A DNA stretch of 64,000 nucleotides from Klebsiella quasivariicola (GCF_002269255.1 NZ_CP022823.1:5476189-5540188), one strand, 5' to 3'; positions 1-13,186 are shown, numbered from the stretch's first letter. Numbers and translations: made by a program. Notes: generated by a model not told the origin, from the sequence alone.

Positions 1-2311
1 AGGCGCTCATGCCATAGATCAGACCGAAGTTGATAGCTTTCGCACTGCGGCGCTGTTCGCTGCTGACGCTGTCCAGCGGTAAGCCAAACACTTCAGCCGC
101 CGTCGCCCGGTGAATATCCTTACCTTCAGCAAAGGCGGTCAGCAGGCCTTTATCTCGTGACAGGTGCGCCATAATACGCAGTTCGATTTGCGAGTAGTCC
201 GCTGAGACAATGACGTAATCTTCCGGCGCGATAAACGCCTGGCGAATACGTCGCCCTTCTTCGTTACGCACCGGAATATTTTGCAGGTTGGGATCGGTAG
301 ACGACAAACGGCCGGTAGCGGTAACCGCCTGATGATAGGAGGTATGCACTCGGCCCGTTTTAGGGTTAATCATCAGCGGCAGTTTATCGGTATAGGTGGA
401 CTTCAGCTTCGCCAACCCGCGGTACTCCAGAATCACTTTCGGCAACGGATAATCCAACGCCAGCTCTTCCAGCACCTCTTCAGAGGTGGACGGCGCGCCG
501 CCCGGCGTTTTCTTCAGCGGCTTGATGCCCTGTTTTTCAAACAAGATCGTTTGCAGCTGTTTGGTGGAGGAGAGATTAAACGCTTCCCCGGCAATCTCAT
601 GCGCGCGCTGTTCCAGCTCTACCAGACGCTGAGCGATCTCCTGCGAATGCGCATGCAGCACGGCAGGGTCTATTTTCACGCCGTTGCGCTCAACCCGAGA
701 CAGCACCGGCACCAGCGGCATTTCGATATGCTTAAAGATATTCAGCGGACCTTCATGCTGCTGCAGCTTCGGCCACATCTTCAGATGCAGCTGGAGCGTG
801 ACGTCGGCGTCTTCCGCCGCGTAGCGACCAGCCTCTTCCAGCGCAATCTGGTTAAAGGTGAGCTGATTCTTACCCTTGCCGGCAATTTCTTCAAAGGTAA
901 TGGTTTTATGCTTCAGCCAGCGATCGGAAAGGCTGTCCATATCATGACGGCCCGCCACGCTGTCGAGGATGTAAGACTCCAGCATGGTATCGAATGCAAT
1001 CCCGCGCAGCTCAATGTCGTAATTGGCCAAAATACCGCGATCGTATTTGAGATTTTGCCCGACCTTGAGCAGCTTCTCATCCTCCAGCAGCGGTTTAAGC
1101 AGCGCCAGCACACGCTCGCGAGGGATCTGATCCGGCGCATCAAGATAATCATGCGCCACCGGAACATAGGCGGCCACACCCGGCTCAACCGCGAATGAAA
1201 GGCCGACCATATTGGCGGAGATATTATCCAGGCTGTCGGTTTCCGTATCAAAGGCAAAAAGCGGCGCCTGCTTGAGCTTATCGATCCAGCTGAGCAGCGT
1301 GGCCTCATCAAGAATAGTGACATAATGCTCTGCTGAAAGGGCGGTGGCCGGTTCAACGTCTTCTGCTTGTGCCGCTGCAGGCTCTGCAGGTTTCGCAGCC
1401 GGTTTGCCGCCCTTCGCCTGTAGCCATTTCCCGGCCTCAACGTCGGTTGTCCAGCGCTTAAACTCATACTGTCTGAACAGCGCCAGCAAATCGTCAGCCG
1501 CCGGCGGCTGCACCTCCAGCTCTTCGCACGTGAGCTCCAGCTCGACATCGGTTTTAATGGTCGCCAGCTGATAAGAGAGATAAGCCACATCCTTGTTCTG
1601 CTCCAGCTTCGCCGCCATCGTTTTCGCGCCACGGAAGCTCAGTTCAGCAATTTTCTCCGGTTCCGCATACAGCGTATCGAGGCCACCAAGGCCTTGCAGC
1701 AGCGCCTGGGCAGTCTTTTCGCCCACGCCTGGTACGCCGGGAATGTTATCTGACGAGTCACCCATCAGCGCCAGGAAATCAATAATCAGCTCCGGCGGAA
1801 CGCCATATTTGGTGACCACCTCATCAGGTCCAAGGATGGTGTTGGTCATGGTATTGATCAGGGTGATCCCCGGCGTCACCAGCTGGGCCATGTCTTTATC
1901 ACCGGTGCTGATCAGCACCGGACGTCCCGCCCTTTCCGCTTCCCGCGCCAGGGTGCCAATCACATCGTCAGCCTCAACGCCCGGGACCGCCATCAGCGGT
2001 AACCCCATCGCTTTCACCATCTTATGCAACGGTTCGATCTGCGCACGCAGATCGTCCGGCATCGGCGGACGGTGAGATTTGTAGTGTTCGAACAATTCAT
2101 CACGGAAGGTTTTCCCTTTCGCATCAAAGACCACGACGGCGTGGGTTGGTTGATACTGCAGGATCAAACTGCGCAGCATATTGAGTACGCCGTACATAGC
2201 CCCGGTCGGCTCCCCTGCGCTGTTAGTTAGCGGCGGAAACGCATGATATGCGCGATAAAGATAGGAGGAGCCGTCAACGAGGATGAGAGGGTTTTCTGGG
2301 ATCTGAACCAT
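1..2311 (-). CDS. polA: DNA polymerase I, N-terminal 770 residues (cut by window edge)
   Basis: Repair and Okazaki-fragment polymerase. The reading frame starts at the ATG complementary to 2309-2311 (MVQIPENPLILVDGSSYLYR) and stays open to base 1. It covers the 5'-3' exonuclease domain, the inactive/active 3'-5' exonuclease domain and the first part of the polymerase domain. Motif A (DYSQIELR) is visible, with the catalytic Asp at codon 705 (197-199), and the O-helix (RRSAKAINFGLIYGMS) lies at the very edge, so numbering agrees with the 928-residue E. coli enzyme. About 160 C-terminal residues, including motif C, lie outside the window. Transcribed divergently from yihG, with consensus DnaA boxes between the two. 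Confidence 0.98.
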   Translation of the reverse strand, partial: MVQIPENPLILVDGSSYLYRAYHAFPPLTNSAGEPTGAMYGVLNMLRSLILQYQPTHAVVVFDAKGKTFRDELFEHYKSHRPPMPDDLRAQIEPLHKMVKAMGLPLMAVPGVEADDVIGTLAREAERAGRPVLISTGDKDMAQLVTPGITLINTMTNTILGPDEVVTKYGVPPELIIDFLALMGDSSDNIPGVPGVGEKTAQALLQGLGGLDTLYAEPEKIAELSFRGAKTMAAKLEQNKDVAYLSYQLATIKTDVELELTCEELEVQPPAADDLLALFRQYEFKRWTTDVEAGKWLQAKGGKPAAKPAEPAAAQAEDVEPATALSAEHYVTILDEATLLSWIDKLKQAPLFAFDTETDSLDNISANMVGLSFAVEPGVAAYVPVAHDYLDAPDQIPRERVLALLKPLLEDEKLLKVGQNLKYDRGILANYDIELRGIAFDTMLESYILDSVAGRHDMDSLSDRWLKHKTITFEEIAGKGKNQLTFNQIALEEAGRYAAEDADVTLQLHLKMWPKLQQHEGPLNIFKHIEMPLVPVLSRVERNGVKIDPAVLHAHSQEIAQRLVELEQRAHEIAGEAFNLSSTKQLQTILFEKQGIKPLKKTPGGAPSTSEEVLEELALDYPLPKVILEYRGLAKLKSTYTDKLPLMINPKTGRVHTSYHQAVTATGRLSSTDPNLQNIPVRNEEGRRIRQAFIAPEDYVIVSADYSQIELRIMAHLSRDKGLLTAFAEGKDIHRATAAEVFGLPLDSVSSEQRRSAKAINFGLIYGMSA

Positions 2312-2707
2312 AATTTCCGTGCCTGTTTATCAGATTATGGGTAAAGGATGCCACAGACGGGCATAAAATCCTGAATTTTTCCCGCAATTCGCGGAAAAGA
2401 TTCCATGATCGTCGCGATCGCATGACAACTTTGCTTGTGGATAACTTTGTGTATAGTTTTACAGCGTCAGCTTATCCGCCCCTGAAAATAAATGAATAAA
2501 TACTATTAATCTTTATATATCAGTTAATTAAAAACAGATCGACGGTCCTGGCATCCATTTGATGACCCAATGCTCCATGTGGATAGAAGATCCTTGTTTT
2601 TTTCTGTTCTGTTAAGACCCGTCATTTGCCGCGTTTTCTGGTAAAATCAGCCTCTTGCGCGGCTTAAAGGCGCTCTTTGTTAGCCTAACTTTCTGAATAA
2701 ATTAACT
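2312..2707. promoter_or_regulatory. polA-yihG divergent intergenic region with DnaA boxes
   Basis: 396 bp with no gene seen. It must hold the promoters of polA (leftward) and yihG (rightward). A perfect DnaA box, TTATCCACA on the minus strand, lies at 2436-2444, and a one-mismatch copy (TGTGGATAG) at 2578-2586. DnaA has been reported to stimulate polA expression in E. coli, so the boxes may be functional; that is inference here. A possible -10 for yihG (TAAAAT) is at 2642-2647 but lacks a good -35. Confidence 0.55.
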
Positions 2708-3607
2708 ATGTCGAGATTACTCGCTGCGATAACACTTCCGCTGAGTATCGCCTTAACCATCTTAGTCACCATTATCTGCTCTGTACCGATCATCGTCGCC
2801 GGGCTGATTAAACTGCTGGTCCCTATTCCTGCGGTATGGCGCTCTATATCCGTTTTTTGCAATTTTATGATGTACTGCTGGTGCGAAGGGCTGGCGCTGC
2901 TGTTACATCTCAATCCCTGGATTAAATGGGACGTCCAGGGGCTGGAAGGCTTGAACAAAAAAAACTGGTATCTGCTGATCAGCAACCACCACAGTTGGGC
3001 AGATATCGTGGTGCTGTGTGTGCTCTTTCGCAAACACATTCCGATGAACAAGTATTTCCTTAAACAACAGCTGGCGTGGGTACCGTTTATCGGGCTCGCC
3101 TGCTGGGCGCTGGATATGCCCTTTATGCGCCGCTATTCGCGCAGCTATCTGATTCGTCATCCGGAGCGCCGTGGTAAAGATGTCGAAACCACCCGTCGTT
3201 CCTGTGAGAAATTCCGTTCGCATCCAACAACTATCGTCAATTTCGTAGAAGGCTCGCGTTTTACCGAAGAAAAAAAGCGCGAAACGCGCTCTCCTTACCA
3301 CAATCTTTTACCGCCGAAAGCCGCTGGTATCGCCATGGCGCTCAACGTACTCGGTTCGCAGTTCGATAAACTGCTGAACGTCACGCTGTGTTACCCGGAG
3401 AATAATACAAGACCGTTTTACGATATGTTAAGCGGCCGCCTGACGCGCATTGTAGTACGTATCAATCTGATCCCTATTGGTGAAGAGCTGCACGGCGATT
3501 ACGTTAACGATAAGAACTTTAAGCGTAGTTTTCAGCGCTGGTTGAATGGGCTTTGGGAAGAGAAAGACCGACAGTTGACGGAGATTATGCGGGATAAAGG
3601 AAAGTAG
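2708..3607 (+). CDS. yihG: Inner-membrane 1-acylglycerol-3-phosphate acyltransferase family protein YihG
   Basis: 299 residues. A long hydrophobic N-terminal segment (about residues 5-38) anchors it in the inner membrane. The acyltransferase signature HX4D is present as NHHSWAD (His94, Asp99), followed by FVEGSR (about 179-184), the glycerol-phosphate-binding motif of the PlsC family. Known relatives make or remodel phosphatidic acid, and E. coli YihG is a secondary LPAAT of this type. The ATG at 2708 gives MSRLLAAITL, somewhat shorter at the N-terminus than E. coli YihG as remembered. It is followed by a strong terminator and converges on dsbA. Confidence 0.93.
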   Translation: MSRLLAAITLPLSIALTILVTIICSVPIIVAGLIKLLVPIPAVWRSISVFCNFMMYCWCEGLALLLHLNPWIKWDVQGLEGLNKKNWYLLISNHHSWADIVVLCVLFRKHIPMNKYFLKQQLAWVPFIGLACWALDMPFMRRYSRSYLIRHPERRGKDVETTRRSCEKFRSHPTTIVNFVEGSRFTEEKKRETRSPYHNLLPPKAAGIAMALNVLGSQFDKLLNVTLCYPENNTRPFYDMLSGRLTRIVVRINLIPIGEELHGDYVNDKNFKRSFQRWLNGLWEEKDRQLTEIMRDKGK

Positions 3608-3630
3608 CCATTGCAAATGCAGGTAAAGTA

Positions 3631-3658
3631 ACGCCGGTCAGTGACCGGCGTTTTTTTT
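3631..3658 (+). terminator. Rho-independent terminator after yihG
   Basis: A perfect palindrome (ACGCCGGTCA/TGACCGGCGT, 3631-3651) is followed by eight T residues on the plus strand. The T run touches the dsbA stop codon (3657-3659). Confidence 0.9.
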
Positions 3659-4280
3659 ATTTCTTCTCAACCAGTTGCTTCACGGTATCCGCATACTGAG
3701 CGACGAAGACATCCATATTGCTGGTGTCCATCCCCTGCGGGTTCAGCTGGTATTTACCATTAACATACATAGCCGGTACCCCCTGCAACTGCAGATCGGC
3801 TGCCGCTTTCTCTTGCTGAGCGACCAGAGATTTCACCACGAAGCTGTTCCATGCGGCATCGTAGTCTTCTCCTTTCACACCCGCATCAACGAATACTTTA
3901 CGAATGTCGGCCACGCTCTGCACGGTCTGGGTTTTCTGCACGGCTTCGAACATCGGCGCAGTAATTTTATCTTCAACGCCCAGCGCGACGGCCACCGCCC
4001 ATGCCTGCGTCAGATCCTTGCCCAGAGGGCCCAGGAACTCAACGTGGTATTTGGTCATTTTGGTGCCTTCCGGCAGTTTCTGCCGCACACTGTCAGAGAC
4101 ATGCAGTACTTCTTCAAACTGGTAGCAGTGCGGGCAGTAGAATGAAAAGAACTCGAGCACCTGCGGCTCGCCAGCAACCGGCTTATCAAGGGTGATGTAC
4201 TGCTTGCCGTCGGTGATCTGGGCAGCGGATGCACTAAAAGCCAGAATCATACCAGCCAGCGCCAGCCAAACTTTTTTCAT
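3657..4280 (-). CDS. dsbA: Periplasmic thiol:disulfide oxidase DsbA
   Basis: Introduces disulfide bonds into exported proteins and is re-oxidised by DsbB. 207 residues: a signal peptide (MKKVWLALAGMILAFSASA, cleavage after about residue 19), then a thioredoxin fold with the active site CPHC at Cys49-Cys52 and a cis-proline loop (GVPAMYV). It is one residue shorter than the E. coli protein as remembered, around LGPLGKDLT. It lies 27 bp downstream of srkA on the same strand, so the pair is probably co-transcribed, as in E. coli where the operon responds to CpxR. Confidence 0.97.
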   Translation of the reverse strand: MKKVWLALAGMILAFSASAAQITDGKQYITLDKPVAGEPQVLEFFSFYCPHCYQFEEVLHVSDSVRQKLPEGTKMTKYHVEFLGPLGKDLTQAWAVAVALGVEDKITAPMFEAVQKTQTVQSVADIRKVFVDAGVKGEDYDAAWNSFVVKSLVAQQEKAAADLQLQGVPAMYVNGKYQLNPQGMDTSNMDVFVAQYADTVKQLVEKK

Positions 4281-4307
4281 GATTTACTCTCTCCTGGATA
4301 TATCACA

Positions 4308-5294
4308 TTAATACATTGGCGTTAACTGAAGCGGGGGTTCCTGTAGAACCTTCACCTGCTCAAGAAAAGTCGACGTCTGTCCCCGCCAGTAATCCTCCCC
4401 GGTTAACCAGGGGAAATTGACCGGAAAAGCGGGATCGTCCCAGCGTCTGAGCAACCACGCCAGATAATAAACCAGTCGCATGGCGCGTAAAGGTTCAATA
4501 AGCGCGATTTCATCGCTGTTAAAGGGGCTGAATTCCTCATAGGCCTCGACGATGGTCTCCAGCTGCATACGCTGTTCAGCCTTATCGCCGTTGAGCAGCA
4601 TCCACAGGTCCTGAATCGCCGGGCCAGTGCGCGCATCGTCTAAGTCGACAAACAGCGGTCCATCGCGCCAAAGGATATTGCCTGCATGGCAGTCACCATG
4701 CAGGCGCAACGTGTTCCCGCAGCCGTGCCATTGCGCTATGACGGCAGCAATGAGTTTATCGGTCGCCTTCAGGAAATCGGCTTTCAGGCCTGAGGGGATA
4801 AGCGTCGACTGTTCAAACACCTGGCGCGGTTCCAGCAGGTACTCCTGCACGCCAATCTCCGGGCGGGCAGTAAAGCGCTGTTTGCGGCCAGTCTGGTGCA
4901 AACGCCCCAGATAGCGGCCAACCCACTCCATCTGATCAAGGTTATCCGCTTCGAACTGACGGCCGCCAAGGCTTGGAAAAACGGCAAAGTAGAATCCCTG
5001 ATGCTGATGAAGCGTGCTGTCATTAAAAAAGAGCGGCGCAGCAACGGGCACTTCATCTTCTACAAGCTGAAGCGCAAACTGGTGTTCTTCAAGGATCTGT
5101 TCTGCGGACCAGCGCTCAGGACGATAGAACTTCACTACATAGCGATGACGCTCTTCGTCCTGGAACTGATATACGCGGTTCTCATAGCTATTCAGCGGGG
5201 TGAGACCGGAGTCCACCCGCATACCCAGATCGAATAACCCATCGATAATGGTATCCGGGCGAAGCGTCTGAAAAGTAAAAGCCTTATCGTGCAT
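4308..5294 (-). CDS. srkA: Stress response kinase A (YihE/SrkA)
   Basis: Cytoplasmic Ser/Thr kinase of the aminoglycoside-phosphotransferase-like fold; in E. coli it protects against stress-induced death and is part of the Cpx regulon. 328 residues, the same as the E. coli protein. The catalytic loop HGDCHAGN (residues 199-206, Asp201 as base) and the metal-binding VDLDD (about 216-220) are intact. First gene of the srkA-dsbA pair. A CpxR-like box lies about 65 bp upstream. Confidence 0.95.
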   Translation of the reverse strand: MHDKAFTFQTLRPDTIIDGLFDLGMRVDSGLTPLNSYENRVYQFQDEERHRYVVKFYRPERWSAEQILEEHQFALQLVEDEVPVAAPLFFNDSTLHQHQGFYFAVFPSLGGRQFEADNLDQMEWVGRYLGRLHQTGRKQRFTARPEIGVQEYLLEPRQVFEQSTLIPSGLKADFLKATDKLIAAVIAQWHGCGNTLRLHGDCHAGNILWRDGPLFVDLDDARTGPAIQDLWMLLNGDKAEQRMQLETIVEAYEEFSPFNSDEIALIEPLRAMRLVYYLAWLLRRWDDPAFPVNFPWLTGEDYWRGQTSTFLEQVKVLQEPPLQLTPMY

Positions 5295-5358
5295 CCTGAC
5301 ATCCGATAATCGTACGAATAGTTCAGGATATCATCTCATTGCGTTTTACGCGGCAGCG

Positions 5359-5373
5359 CTTACAACCTTTTAC
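5359..5373 (-). promoter_or_regulatory. Putative CpxR box upstream of srkA-dsbA
   Basis: On the minus strand the sequence GTAAAAGGTTGTAAG fits the CpxR consensus GTAAA-N5-GTAAA with one mismatch. It lies 65 bp before the srkA start and overlaps the 3' end of yihD. The E. coli srkA-dsbA operon is Cpx-controlled, so the placement makes sense. Confidence 0.6.
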
Positions 5374-5639
5374 TCTTTTATTACCCCGCGGGCGCGCAGC
5401 AGCGCGGTTTTAAAGTCCTCTTCATAATCCTTCTGAATACCCGGAATGACGGCATCTTTGGAAGAATCGCGCATCTTCAGGTGATAGATCAGAATATCGT
5501 CGGAAAGATCGCTCAGTTCGCCATCATAGCCGGCCTCTTTCGCCAGCTTCTGCAAAAATTGCATCAGGTTCAGTTCAGGCTCTTTTTGCCAGGCTGGCTG
5601 GAGGAGTTCAATTACTTCATTCAGACGTTTACATTTCAT
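5370..5639 (-). CDS. yihD: Conserved small protein YihD (DUF1040)
   Basis: 89 residues, starting MKCKRLNEVIELLQPAWQK and ending ARGVIKE, the same length as E. coli YihD. The frame is open upstream, but the ATG at 5637-5639 matches the family start and follows a Shine-Dalgarno-like AAGGAG. The function is not well established. It is upstream of srkA-dsbA on the same strand and divergent from mobA. Confidence 0.95.
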   Translation of the reverse strand: MKCKRLNEVIELLQPAWQKEPELNLMQFLQKLAKEAGYDGELSDLSDDILIYHLKMRDSSKDAVIPGIQKDYEEDFKTALLRARGVIKE

Positions 5640-5710
5640 GGTCATGCTCCTTACTCTTGATAGGGACAAGTTAACAGGGTCAATCCCACAATGAAAGAGG
5701 CGATATTCAT

Positions 5711-6292
5711 ATGCAAAGCGAGGCAATAACCGGCGTCGTGCTGGCGGGCGGCAGAGCCACGCGAATGGGCGGTATTGATAAAGGATTACAGTTGTTAAAT
5801 GGCCGCCCTCTTTGGCGTCACGTCGCGGAGACATTAGCCCCGCAGGTAGATGCGCTAGTCATTAGCGCCAACCGTCATCTTGAGCAGTGGCATGCCAGCG
5901 GCTATCCGATCTTTCGCGATACACAAGAGGGTTATCCGGGGCCACTGGCCGGCATGCTTGCCGTGATGCAGCAGGTCGCAAGTCCCTGGTTTGTTTTTTG
6001 CCCCTGCGACACCCCCTTCATTCCAACATTTCTAGTTGAGCGCTTTATCCAGCAGAGAGGTGTTGCACCAGTGGTTTGGGCCCATGACGGCGAACGGGAT
6101 CATCCCGCCGTTGCGCTCGTGCATCGACAAATCATACCAGACCTCGAGGCCTACCTTACCAGTGGAGAACGCCGGGTAATGGTCTTTATGCGTCAGGTGG
6201 GTGGAAGCCCGGTGAATTTCAGCGATGTGAAATCAGCGTTCATCAATGTAAATACGCTTGAGGATTTGCAGCAGATGCAGGAGCCGTCATGA
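5711..6292 (+). CDS. mobA: Molybdenum cofactor guanylyltransferase
   Basis: Transfers GMP from GTP to molybdopterin to make the guanine-dinucleotide form of the molybdenum cofactor. 193 residues with the nucleotidyltransferase N-terminal motif LAGGRATRMGG (11-21) and the metal-binding FCPCDTPF near the middle. Its stop overlaps the mobB start (ATGA), so the two are translationally coupled. Confidence 0.95.
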   Translation: MQSEAITGVVLAGGRATRMGGIDKGLQLLNGRPLWRHVAETLAPQVDALVISANRHLEQWHASGYPIFRDTQEGYPGPLAGMLAVMQQVASPWFVFCPCDTPFIPTFLVERFIQQRGVAPVVWAHDGERDHPAVALVHRQIIPDLEAYLTSGERRVMVFMRQVGGSPVNFSDVKSAFINVNTLEDLQQMQEPS

Positions 6293-6795
6293 TCCCATTA
6301 CTGGCGATAGCCGCCTGGAGCGGTACCGGAAAAACAACATTATTAAAGCGTCTTATCCCTGAGCTCTGCGCTCAAGGATTGCGCCCGGGGCTGATAAAGC
6401 ACACCCATCATGACATGGACGTGGATAAGCCGGGCAAAGATAGTTATGAACTTCGTAAGGCGGGCGCTGCGCAAACCATTGTCGCCAGCGAACAGCGCTG
6501 GGCGTTGATGACCGAGACGCCAGAGAAGTCGGAATTAGATCTCTCGTGGCTGGCCAGTCGAATGGATGCCAGCAAACTGGACCTGGTTTTAGTGGAGGGG
6601 TTCAAACATGAACCCGTGCCTAAGATCCTGCTTTTTCGGCAAAACAGTGGCCATTCTGTAGAAGAGCTGATGATTGATGAGCATACCCTTGCCGTGGCCA
6701 GCGATATGCCGATCGCGACATCGCCTCCGCTGCTGGATTTAAATGATGTTCCACAGATCGCGACATTTATTATCAGCTGGTTAGCGAAGCAGTAG
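6289..6795 (+). CDS. mobB: Molybdopterin-guanine dinucleotide biosynthesis accessory protein MobB
   Basis: GTP-binding partner of MobA. 168 residues with a P-loop WSGTGKTT (residues 10-17) and the typical early HTHHD segment. It overlaps mobA by 4 bp. It converges on the 3' end of the rRNA operon, the same neighbour relation as mobB-rrnA in E. coli. Confidence 0.94.
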   Translation: MIPLLAIAAWSGTGKTTLLKRLIPELCAQGLRPGLIKHTHHDMDVDKPGKDSYELRKAGAAQTIVASEQRWALMTETPEKSELDLSWLASRMDASKLDLVLVEGFKHEPVPKILLFRQNSGHSVEELMIDEHTLAVASDMPIATSPPLLDLNDVPQIATFIISWLAKQ

Positions 6796-6816
6796 CAGGT
6801 ATTCAGGCGATATTTT

Positions 6817-6889
6817 TCCCGGAGGCGGTGCTGCGCACCTTGTCCGGGCTACGGATCCGTAGCCCCGGTAAGCGCAGCGCCACCGGGGG
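6817..6889. repeat. Pair of inverted REP-like palindromes between mobB and the rRNA operon
   Basis: Two GC-rich REP-type arms in opposite orientation, CCGGAGGCGGTGCTGCGCAC and GGTAAGCGCAGCGCCACCGG, are separated by a small symmetrical centre (GGGCTACGGATCCGTAGCCC). This looks like a BIME unit. Confidence 0.75.
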
Positions 6890-6906
6890 GACATACCCCA
6901 CACCGC

Positions 6907-6937
6907 AAAAAACCCCGCACCTTTCGGGACGGGGTTC
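6907..6937 (-). terminator. Second rRNA-operon terminator (T2-like)
   Basis: On the minus strand AACCCCG and CGGGGTT pair around a short loop and are followed by a T tract (complement of the A run at 6907-6912). Confidence 0.85.
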
Positions 6938-6952
6938 TTGTTAAAACGCAAA

Positions 6953-6980
6953 AACAAAAAGCTCAGTCTTCCGACTGAGC
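6953..6980 (-). terminator. First rRNA-operon terminator (T1-like)
   Basis: Perfect hairpin GCTCAGTC-GGAA-GACTGAGC on the minus strand (6961-6980), followed by TTTTTGTTTTT. It lies 15 bp after the 5S gene. Confidence 0.92.
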
Positions 6981-6995
6981 TTTCTGCTTTATTTG

Positions 6996-7115
6996 ATGCC
7001 TGGCAGTTCCCTACTCTCACATGGGGAGACCCCACACTACCATCGGCGCTACGGCGTTTCACTTCTGAGTTCGGCATGGGGTCAGGTGGGACCACCGCGC
7101 TAGTGCCGCCAGGCA
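6996..7115 (-). rRNA. rrf: 5S ribosomal RNA
   Basis: 120 nt from TGCCTGGCGGCACTAGCGCG (5' end at 7115) to CTGCCAGGCAT (3' end at 6996); the ends pair as in 5S rRNA. Last gene of the operon. No tRNA genes follow it, unlike E. coli rrnC. Confidence 0.97.
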
Positions 7116-7210
7116 AATTCTGTTTTATCAACACGTCTCACGGACGCATCGATTAATCTGTATCAGAGCTGAAAATTCTCTCAATTCCGCCAAAACATCT
7201 TCGGCGTTGT

Positions 7211-10112
<2,902 letters not shown>

Positions 10113-10210
10113 TCACAACCCGAAGATGTTTCACTTCTGATTGCGAAAATTTGAGAGACTCGAACACACTTAAACAGTGTGTCGTTTCAATTTTCAGCTT
10201 GATCCAGATT

Positions 10211-10221
10211 TTTAAAGAGCA
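10211..10221 (-). promoter_or_regulatory. boxA-like antitermination site in the 16S-23S spacer
   Basis: TGCTCTTTAAA on the minus strand, between tRNA-Glu and 23S. It resembles boxA, the site for Nus-factor antitermination of rRNA transcription. Confidence 0.7.
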
Positions 10222-10294
10222 AATATCTCAAACGTCACCCGAAGATGAGTTTTGAGATATGTCGGCACGCGTCTTTCACTCACGAACCAGCAAG

Positions 10295-10370
10295 TGGCGT
10301 CCCCTAGGGGATTCGAACCCCTGTTACCGCCGTGAAAGGGCGGTGTCCTGGGCCTCTAGACGAAGGGGAC
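10295..10370 (-). tRNA. gltT-type: tRNA-Glu (anticodon TTC)
   Basis: 76 nt from GTCCCCTTCGTCTAGAGGCC to GGGGACGCCA, with encoded CCA. The anticodon loop CTTTCAC is closed by CCGCC/GGCGG, giving TTC (complement of 10334-10336). It sits in the 16S-23S spacer. A tRNA-Glu spacer is the type found in E. coli rrnB, C, E and G, not rrnA. Confidence 0.98.
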
Positions 10371-10455
10371 ACTGAAGTCTCAATCGCAAGACGCCTTGCT
10401 TCTCTACTTTCATCAGACAATCTGTGTGAGCACTACAAAGGCAGGTTCTTTAAGG

Positions 10456-11995
<1,540 letters not shown>

Positions 11996-12127
11996 AAGTT
12001 TGATGCTCGTGAATTAAACTTCGTAATGAATTACGTATGTTCACTCAGAGACTTGGTATTCATTTTTCGTCCGAGGACGTTAAGAATCCATGTCACTTTG
12101 AGTGCCCACACAGATTGTCTGATAAAT

Positions 12128-12139
12128 TGTTAAAGAGCA
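12128..12139 (-). promoter_or_regulatory. boxA in the rRNA leader
   Basis: TGCTCTTTAACA on the minus strand in the leader upstream of 16S, identical to the E. coli rrn boxA core. Confidence 0.88.
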
Positions 12140-12175
12140 GTGCCGCTTCGTTTTTCGCTGCGGCGCGGGGTGTGC

Positions 12176-12203
12176 ATATTACACTTTCCCGCTGCAGAGT
12201 CAA
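12176..12203 (-). promoter_or_regulatory. rRNA promoter P2
   Basis: Minus strand: -35 TTGACT (12198-12203), 16-bp spacer, -10 TAATAT (12176-12181). Same layout as E. coli rrn P2. Confidence 0.88.
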
Positions 12204-12294
12204 GCATTTATTTTTGCTTTTCTCTGCGAGGTTCTCACCGGAACCCCGCTGACCCGGCGGCTTGCTTGCCGTTGTTCCGTGTCAGTGGAGGCGC

Positions 12295-12322
12295 ATTATA
12301 GGGAGTAATTCTGAAGTGACAA
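12295..12322 (-). promoter_or_regulatory. rRNA promoter P1
   Basis: Minus strand: -35 TTGTCA (12317-12322), 16-bp spacer, consensus -10 TATAAT (12295-12300), then the GC-rich discriminator GCGCCTCC expected of a ppGpp-controlled promoter. The stretch upstream (to about 12380) is A/T-rich and could hold an UP element and Fis sites. The interval 11996-12472 holds only this leader and promoter region and the start of the yieP control region. Confidence 0.92.
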
Positions 12323-12472
12323 GGGGAAATACAAAAAAACTTTCCAACCGTCTCTTTTTTCAACAACGCGGCGAGGAAAGTCGCAAAAAACCACCGTTTT
12401 GCCGTTTTAACCGACGAAACGAGGCACCTGGTGGCATACTGTTAGAGTAGAGAAAAGAAAGGAACGGCATTT

Positions 12473-13174
12473 ATGTCTTTAAGCGCACAGCAGCTGGCGG
12501 CACAAAAGAACATCTCCTGGGTACTGGCCGAGAAGCTTGCCCAAAAAATCCTGACTGGCGAATATCAGCCGGAAAGCATTCTTCCCGGTGAAATGGAGTT
12601 GGGGGAGCAGTTTGGCGTAAGTCGTACTGCCGTCCGTGAAGCGGTGAAGACGCTCACGGCGAAAGGCATGTTGTTGCCCCGTCCTCGCATTGGCACCCGG
12701 GTGATGCCTCGCAGTAGCTGGAACTTCCTTGATAAAGAGTTGCTCTCCTGGTGGCTAACAGAAGATAACTTTGAAGAGGTGGTGAGCCACTTTCTTGTCA
12801 TGCGCAGCAGCCTGGAGCCTCAGGCCTGTTTTCTGGCCGCCGCTCACGGTACCGCTGAACAGAAAGCGCAGCTCAATACCTTAATGGAAGAGATGATTGC
12901 CTTGAAACGTCATTTTCAGCGCGATCGCTGGATAGAAGTCGATATGGCCTGGCATGAACATATTTATGAAATGAGCGGTAATCCTTTCCTCAGCTCATTC
13001 GCCTCTCTGTTTCATTCGGTCTACCACACCTACTTCACATCAATTACGCAAAATGAAGTGGTGAAACTCGATCTCCACCAGGCGATTGTCGATGCCATTC
13101 TCAATAGTGATGCGCCTGGCGCCATGCTCGCCTGCCAGGCATTGTTGAACGCCCCTCACCCCGTAAATCAATAA
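12473..13174 (+). CDS. yieP: FadR-family (GntR) transcriptional regulator YieP
   Basis: 233 residues: an N-terminal winged helix-turn-helix (about 10-78, with SRTAVREAVKTL) and a C-terminal FCD ligand-binding domain. A Shine-Dalgarno AAGGAA precedes the ATG. Divergent from the rRNA operon and followed by hsrA with a 12-bp gap, as in E. coli next to rrnC. The ligand and targets are not evident from the sequence. Confidence 0.93.
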   Translation: MSLSAQQLAAQKNISWVLAEKLAQKILTGEYQPESILPGEMELGEQFGVSRTAVREAVKTLTAKGMLLPRPRIGTRVMPRSSWNFLDKELLSWWLTEDNFEEVVSHFLVMRSSLEPQACFLAAAHGTAEQKAQLNTLMEEMIALKRHFQRDRWIEVDMAWHEHIYEMSGNPFLSSFASLFHSVYHTYFTSITQNEVVKLDLHQAIVDAILNSDAPGAMLACQALLNAPHPVNQ

Positions 13175-13186
13175 CAAGGAATTGGC

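Noticed and set aside
281..2230. Open frames on both strands inside polA
   Set aside because: polA is unbroken across this span; these frames match no known family and vary with its codon usage.
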